A DNA stretch of 10,022 bases from positions 1 through 10,022 of the forward strand of contig NWUY0300081396.1 in assembly GCA_004151065.3 (NCBI GenBank). The letters run 5' to 3'. Of this stretch, positions 6,697-10,022 are shown piece by piece (positions within the stretch are counted from its first letter, which is position 1; each line of letters starts with the position of its first letter). The translations under genes were made by a program, and so were the position numbers. Origin of the DNA: Larix sibirica (Eukaryota > Streptophyta > Pinopsida > Pinales > Pinaceae). The notes beneath the pieces were generated by a model. The model was not told the DNA's origin and did not search any database. It was given only the letters and a program-made list of their open reading frames with translations.

Positions 6697-6728
6697 GATA
6701 GCTAGAAAACCCTATTCATAACCAAATG

Positions 6729-6798
6729 CTAACTACCTAGTGGGCCTTCTTTAATGAGGCCACATTACATTTATTCAATTCTAACTACCTAATGGGCC
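6729..6798. repeat. Direct repeat CTAACTACCTARTGGGCC
   Basis: CTAACTACCTAGTGGGCC at 6729-6746 and CTAACTACCTAATGGGCC at 6781-6798 differ at one base, 52 bp apart. A third diverged relative, GACCTAGATGGGCCTT, lies at 7587-7602 on the far side of the minisatellite segment. It is followed within 50 bases by ACATTACAT, as the first copy is. The three copies suggest an old duplication split by the intervening segment. Confidence 0.65.
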
Positions 6799-6832
6799 TC
6801 AATGTCACAGGCTTTGATGAACTTTAACCATC

Positions 6833-7581
6833 AGGTTGGAAGTTCACCAACCTCAAAAAAAATTTAAAGTGCGTTTAGGTTCGATGAACCTCAAAGTCGA
6901 AGGTCGTCAGTTTCATTGTTTTAGGGTTTTTTTCCTCATTTTTTTCTTATGTGATGTGTTGACTGTCTCCATCCTCGCCCTCCGAATCTCCGACCGCTAT
7001 TCGTCTCTACCCTCGCCCTCTAAGTTATCGCACATTTCAAAGTTGAACCCTTGCTCACAGATGGCGCCCATGTATTGCTTGACCCTCGACCATCTCATAG
7101 TTGGAACTTGGAACTTGGAAGTATTGCTCGGTGTATTGTTCGACCCTCAACCGCTGTGTAGTTGCTCAAAGTATTACTCAGTGGCTTGACCCTTGACCTA
7201 TATCACAACTGCACAATGCCACAAGCCATGACGCTCGACCCTCGACCTAGCACAACTGCACAACCAACACATCTGCATAATCCTCAACTCTTGACCCAAC
7301 ACAACTGCACAACGCCACAACCCTCGATCCAAGCTCCAACATAGCCGACAACCCTCAATTTTGGATGGCACGATGCTCAACCTTTGACCCAACACAACTC
7401 ATGGCAGAGTCTGAACTGTGCATTTGAAGTGTGACCGCTAATATATGTTTATTTTTAATTGTTTATGTGTGTGTGTTTATTTTTTTTAAATTGTATATAG
7501 CCGAACCTAATGATGAACCTCAGCTGAAATTCATCGGAAAATTCGAACTCGAATCGAACTTATTGCTTGTCGAACCTAAAC
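6833..7581. other. Segment with inverted-repeat ends and internal minisatellite
   Basis: The left end carries the hairpin AGGTTGG/CCAACCT (6833-6839, 6847-6853) and GTTTAGGTTCGA at 6873-6884. The right end carries the exact reverse complement TCGAACCTAAAC at 7570-7581. GATGAACCTCA also occurs near both ends (6883 and about 7511) in direct orientation. The ends are rich in self-complementary TTCGAA-type text. No transposase or other coding sequence was found inside. A non-autonomous element with a subterminal repeat is possible, but no target-site duplication could be fixed. A 117-codon frame at 6836-7189 resembles nothing known and is probably spurious. Confidence 0.35.
7080..7396. repeat. 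Degenerate minisatellite based on GACCCTCGACC
   Basis: Related cores occur at 7081 (GACCCTCGACC), 7142 (GACCCTCAACC), 7188 (GACCCTTGACC), 7237 (GACCCTCGACC), 7293 and 7386 (GACCCAACACAAC). Spacing is 61, 46, 49, 56 and 93 bp, the last about two units. ACAACTGCACAA recurs at about 7205, 7252 and 7301, giving a unit near 50 bp in the right part. A 7-bp triplet TTGGAACTTGGAACTTGGAAG lies at 7101-7121. Base composition is C-rich on this strand, unlike the flanks. Frames through the array are by-products of the repeat. Confidence 0.7.
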
Positions 7582-7709
7582 CTTGTGACCTAGATGGGCC
7601 TTATTGAATAATAGCTAACGTTGGAACTAGTCTACATTACATCAAATGGCCACCATACTTATTCTATTCTTTTCTCTAATGCGCTCATATGTCCCTATTA
7701 CACCAACAC

Positions 7710-7771
7710 AAAATATAACAAAATATAACATATCTTGAGCCAATACAAAATATAACGCATCTTGAGCTCTA
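7710..7771. repeat. Short tandem repeat around AAAATATAAC
   Basis: AAAATATAAC occurs at 7710-7719, 7720-7729 and 7747-7756. The last two are each followed by RYATCTTGAGC, giving a 27-bp unit repeated twice with few differences. It lies at the 3' (left) side of the minus-strand LINE remnant and may belong to its tail region. A clear poly(A) tail, which would be T-rich on this strand, is not seen directly beside it. The nearest T run is at about 7480. Confidence 0.7.
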
Positions 7772-7779
7772 GGTAGCAA

Positions 7780-9545
7780 TATTTGATAACTTAGTTTATG
7801 AGGTTATATTTCTTGAAGGGTTTGAAATGATTCCACTTCCAATCCTTCCACAAATTGGAAGAGGTATTGATATCATGTTGAAAGACAATGTGTTTGGAAT
7901 TAGCTTTTGATCCTTTCTAGGAGAATTTTATATGCAATGTGCACCTTGAATTTGGCTTTGAGTTTATTCTAGGGCACGCAATCTCTTTGTTTTTGGGAGT
8001 ATATGTCCTTGACTTTCATAATGCTAATTTTGAAGAGGTGAGTAGCTTCTAACTAGGAGATATCCCTAATGGTTTCCTATGCTTTGTAAGAATTGATAAC
8101 CACCAAGGAGTGGTCATTGAACACGACCCTTGCTTTAAACCGATCACCCTACTATTTTAAGTGTGGATTTGTAGGGTCTTGGGTCTTCCAAATTCTTTGC
8201 ACAACAAATGATCTTCAAATTTTGATTGGTGCTAGTATGATGATCAGGTCTTGGAAACCAAGGGCTTTGTCATACGATGCTTTTGTAGTTACGGATTGTA
8301 TGGAAATGTATTTCAGGCCTCATTGTGTTCTATATCTTTGATGGTCCATTTAACATAAAGAGCTTGGCCTTGAGTATGGATGTCAATAATTCTTAGCTTG
8401 TCCTTATCTTTCAGTGTAGTGGATGTTCTAAGTCACCTTTTGGAAGCACTTCTTGCTACCAAGCATCGCTTGTATGAAGGATCATTGTACTTTTGTAAGT
8501 TTGCGATAAGTGGTTGTTAAGGTAGACTAGAATGAATAGTATACATGTGTGCTTTCTAGCATCTTTGTACAAATATAAAACTATGTTGTGATTGACTTTG
8601 GCTTTTGTCCAATAATGTGGATATCTTTATTTCTACTTTTTGCCCTTGCTGCTATCCAAGGTCAACAAGGGAGGCCTAAAAAGCAAGGGGCATACTCGAG
8701 AAGTTGTTATTGACATTGGCTTTTGTCTAGTCATGTGGATATCCTTATTACTACTTTTTTCCCTTGCTGCTATCCAAGTTCGACAAGGGAGGCCTAAAAA
8801 GCAAGGGGCATGCTTGAGAAATTTGAAAATTTGCGTTAGTTGCACTTAAGCCTAGCCTAGGTTTTGCCTAGTAACTAATGTGAGCTTTGCCTATAGTAGA
8901 AATAAGTCATATACAAAGTTATCAATTTGGTGATAGATGGTTGGGGTAGAAAGAGGCCTTTGATTTTTCCTTGATCTACTTTCTATGCTAACAAATAACC
9001 TCAACCTTCAATTGCTAGTGCATACAGGGTTGAGGCGAGTTGATGGTCTTTTCTTATTGCTATGAAAAACATAATGTCTTCAGATTTTATGTTGTTGATG
9101 CAAAGGTAGTTTGGAGGATTTGTGAATAGGGTTTTAATTGCCTTGACTAGTACAAACCTAGTTCTTGAATCCTTGAGAGGATAAGGCCATTCGATTTGGT
9201 CATATGCCTTTCTAAAAATCTGTCTTGATGATTTTTGTGTCTTGTTTAGACATCTTTCTCATTCCATTCCCTCCCAAACTCTAAGGATGTTGTCAAGGAT
9301 ATGGCACTTGTGAGTAAAACCATTATGCCATTGTTTGGCAATCTTTGCAACATATAGTTGATTCACTAGGTTAATGCTTTGGCCAATATCTTGTATGATA
9401 TCTTGAGAATGGCTAGAGGAGGTTTGAATCCCTAAAATTCCAAGTGGCCTGATAAAATTTGCAAGTAAACACTCTAGGATTAGGAGCTTTTCATTTAGCA
9501 TCTTTTGCAAATTGGTAGACAACTCAACCAAAGAGAGGGGAAGGT
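7780..9545 (-). pseudogene. 5'-truncated LINE (non-LTR) ORF2 remnant: reverse transcriptase and C-terminal region
   Basis: Read right to left on the minus strand, the blocks come in the order expected for plant LINE ORF2. A frame at 9531-9259 holds INLVNQLYVAKIAKQ and then HNGFTHKCHILDNIL, VWEGME (about 9330-9262). This matches the NGF..R.ILDNI..WEGMEWAR block after the FRPISL motif, and a FKPPLAILKISYKILAKAL version of that motif sits in another frame. Then come RKAYDQIEWP (about 9214-9186; canonical DKAYDRIEW), LFTNPP, INNIKSED, STLYALAIEG and GYLLA. The YADD box near 8920 is barely recognisable. Further left are STHVYYS (about 8555), IIDIHTQGQALYVKWTI (about 8400-8345), SFVVQRIWKTQ, and GDRFKARVVFNDHSLVV (about 8148-8095). 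Many stops and frameshifts make it long dead. Endonuclease and ORF1 are absent, and both ends are approximate. Confidence 0.85.
8591..8826. repeat. 118-bp tandem duplication inside the LINE remnant
   Basis: Copy A (8591-8708) and copy B (8709-8826) align without gaps and differ at roughly 14 positions by eye. Both contain TGGCTTTTGT, CCCTTGCTGCTATCCAA and CAAGGGAGGCCTAAAAAGCA. The unit lies between the reverse transcriptase blocks and the STHVYYS block. It therefore lengthens the part of the LINE after the YADD region. Its divergence indicates the duplication is not recent. Confidence 0.9.
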
Positions 9546-9764
9546 CACATAATGTTTTGTCTATTTATACCATATATTTGTGACTTGAGATTTTGTTTAA
9601 GAAAAATATTTTCTATGGAAATAAAGAGGGATGCAAAGGATAGAAAGTTCGTACATGTGGCCATTAAAACCATACGATGGATTGGAAATTTGTGTTAGAA
9701 ATGGTATTGGATGTCATTAATGTTGTTTGCTAAAAATAATTAAACCTAAACCCCAATAATTATC
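9546..9764. other. Unassigned sequence upstream of the LINE remnant
   Basis: No convincing LINE motif continues past about 9545, so the truncation point probably lies near here. The stretch is AT-rich, and no gene or RNA is recognised. Confidence 0.35.
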
Positions 9765-9827
9765 ACATAGAAAGATAACCTAGTACACAAGAATTGTCGG
9801 TGGGTAACATAGAAAGATAACCTAGTA
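9765..9827. repeat. Exact 21-bp direct repeat, 42 bp apart
   Basis: The 21 bases at 9765-9785 (ACATAGAAAGATAACCTAGT plus A) are repeated exactly at 9807-9827. The period is 42 bp, and the intervening 21 bases are unrelated. It lies just before a TATA-like box and could be a paired regulatory repeat in an LTR, or a simple duplication. Confidence 0.85.
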
Positions 9828-9870
9828 AATGATATAGTTCTCAAGTGAGATAGTGCAAATGAGGCATAGG

Positions 9871-9999
9871 CCTCTTTATAAGTAAGTGTTAAGTGTGGTA
9901 CCCTTAGGGGGTGTACACTAACACTAATGTGGTCCCTAAGGTGTATAATCAATGACATTTAAGGGTCTTGTTATCACACCATAGTAGCCGGGCTACTAT
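9871..9999 (+). promoter_or_regulatory. LTR-edge-like segment with TATA-like box, repeats and a short inverted repeat
   Basis: CTCTTTATAAGTAAG at 9873-9887 is TATA-like. GTGGTACCCTTAGGGGGTGTA (9895-9915) recurs in shortened form as GTGGTCCCTAAGGTGTA (9929-9945). GTGTACAC at 9911-9918 is a palindrome. ATAGTAGCC and GGCTACTAT (9981-9989, 9991-9999) form a perfect 9-bp stem around one G. The grouping suggests the promoter end of another element that continues past the window, but no coding sequence or terminal dinucleotide confirms it. Confidence 0.25.
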
Positions 10000-10022
10000 T
10001 CTTGCTTAGCAGATATTTGCAC

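Larger units (their letters stand above)
6563..6812 (-). repeat. Retroelement-promoter/LTR-like segment abutting truncated pol
   Basis: On the minus strand the segment has TATAAATA (6696-6689), then ATTATTGTATTGAAGC and CTCATTGGGAGTATGCC, an arrangement like the U3/R/U5 part of copia LTRs. It shows no clear similarity to the LTR at 4662-5486, so it would belong to a different element. Alternatively part of it (6600-6563) is badly decayed pol: the last bases give SLYG just before PRAW, as expected upstream in copia RT. The segment also carries two copies of a CTAACTACCTARTGGGCC motif. The call rests on layout only. Confidence 0.3.

Noticed and set aside
6836-7344. Two plus-strand frames (117 and 60 codons) across the minisatellite.
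   Set aside because: Their composition follows the DNA repeat (T, Q, P, H, N runs), and no family resemblance is seen.
8093-8341. Plus-strand 82-codon frame.
   Set aside because: The minus strand here encodes recognisable LINE ORF2 blocks, so this is antisense noise.
1-10022. CRISPR array, bacterial operon, phage or toxin-antitoxin system.
   Set aside because: No regularly spaced identical repeats with unique spacers, no ribosome-binding-site-led gene runs, and retroelement content is that of a plant nuclear genome.

Overview
The window looks like repeat-dominated nuclear DNA of a seed plant. It is AT-rich, has no intact long reading frame, and carries decayed remains of two classical plant retroelement classes: a Ty1/copia LTR retrotransposon and a LINE. 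There is no bacterial operon structure, rRNA, tRNA or CRISPR array. The copia and LINE wording, low gene density and old degraded repeats fit a large-genome gymnosperm. That placement is from family resemblance and is tentative.

Layout. (1) 1-460: a Glu-rich open stretch broken by two in-frame TAG stops, followed by a promoter-like segment with a perfect 16-bp palindrome, four TCCGYTA motifs and a TATA-like box. (2) 464-1965: a diverged tandem array with a period of about 600 bp, two fuller copies and a third partial one. (3) 2089-2460: the only GC-richer stretch in the left half, with an unrecognised 123-codon frame and a possible 5' splice donor near its end. It could be the first exon of a host gene, but I cannot identify a product. 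(4) 2761-4078: five diverged copies of a roughly 100-bp repeat, one of which has become a near-perfect hairpin containing GCGAAGC, plus an exact 37-bp tandem duplication. (5) 4510-4645: a diverged 68-bp tandem repeat.

(6) 4662-6562, minus strand: the 3' half of a Ty1/copia element. It has reverse transcriptase with a YVDD box, RNase H, polypurine tract and 3' LTR. The polyprotein is broken by stops and frameshifts, and reverse transcriptase stops abruptly near 6556. (7) 6563-6812, minus strand: a retroelement-promoter-like segment with a TATA box, abutting the truncated pol. (8) 6833-7581: a segment of unknown nature with inverted-repeat ends and an internal degenerate minisatellite built on GACCCTCGACC. 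(9) about 7780-9545, minus strand: a 5'-truncated, heavily mutated LINE ORF2 with reverse transcriptase and C-terminal region, carrying a 118-bp tandem duplication. (10) 9765-10022: short direct repeats, a TATA-like box and a 9-bp-stem inverted repeat, possibly the edge of another LTR.

Nothing here forms a working multi-gene system. Both recognisable coding remnants are on the minus strand and are dead copies of selfish elements. The most unusual material is repeat architecture: the 600-bp array, the five-copy family with its hairpin, and the inverted-repeat-bounded minisatellite segment. I found no convincing undescribed biological system.
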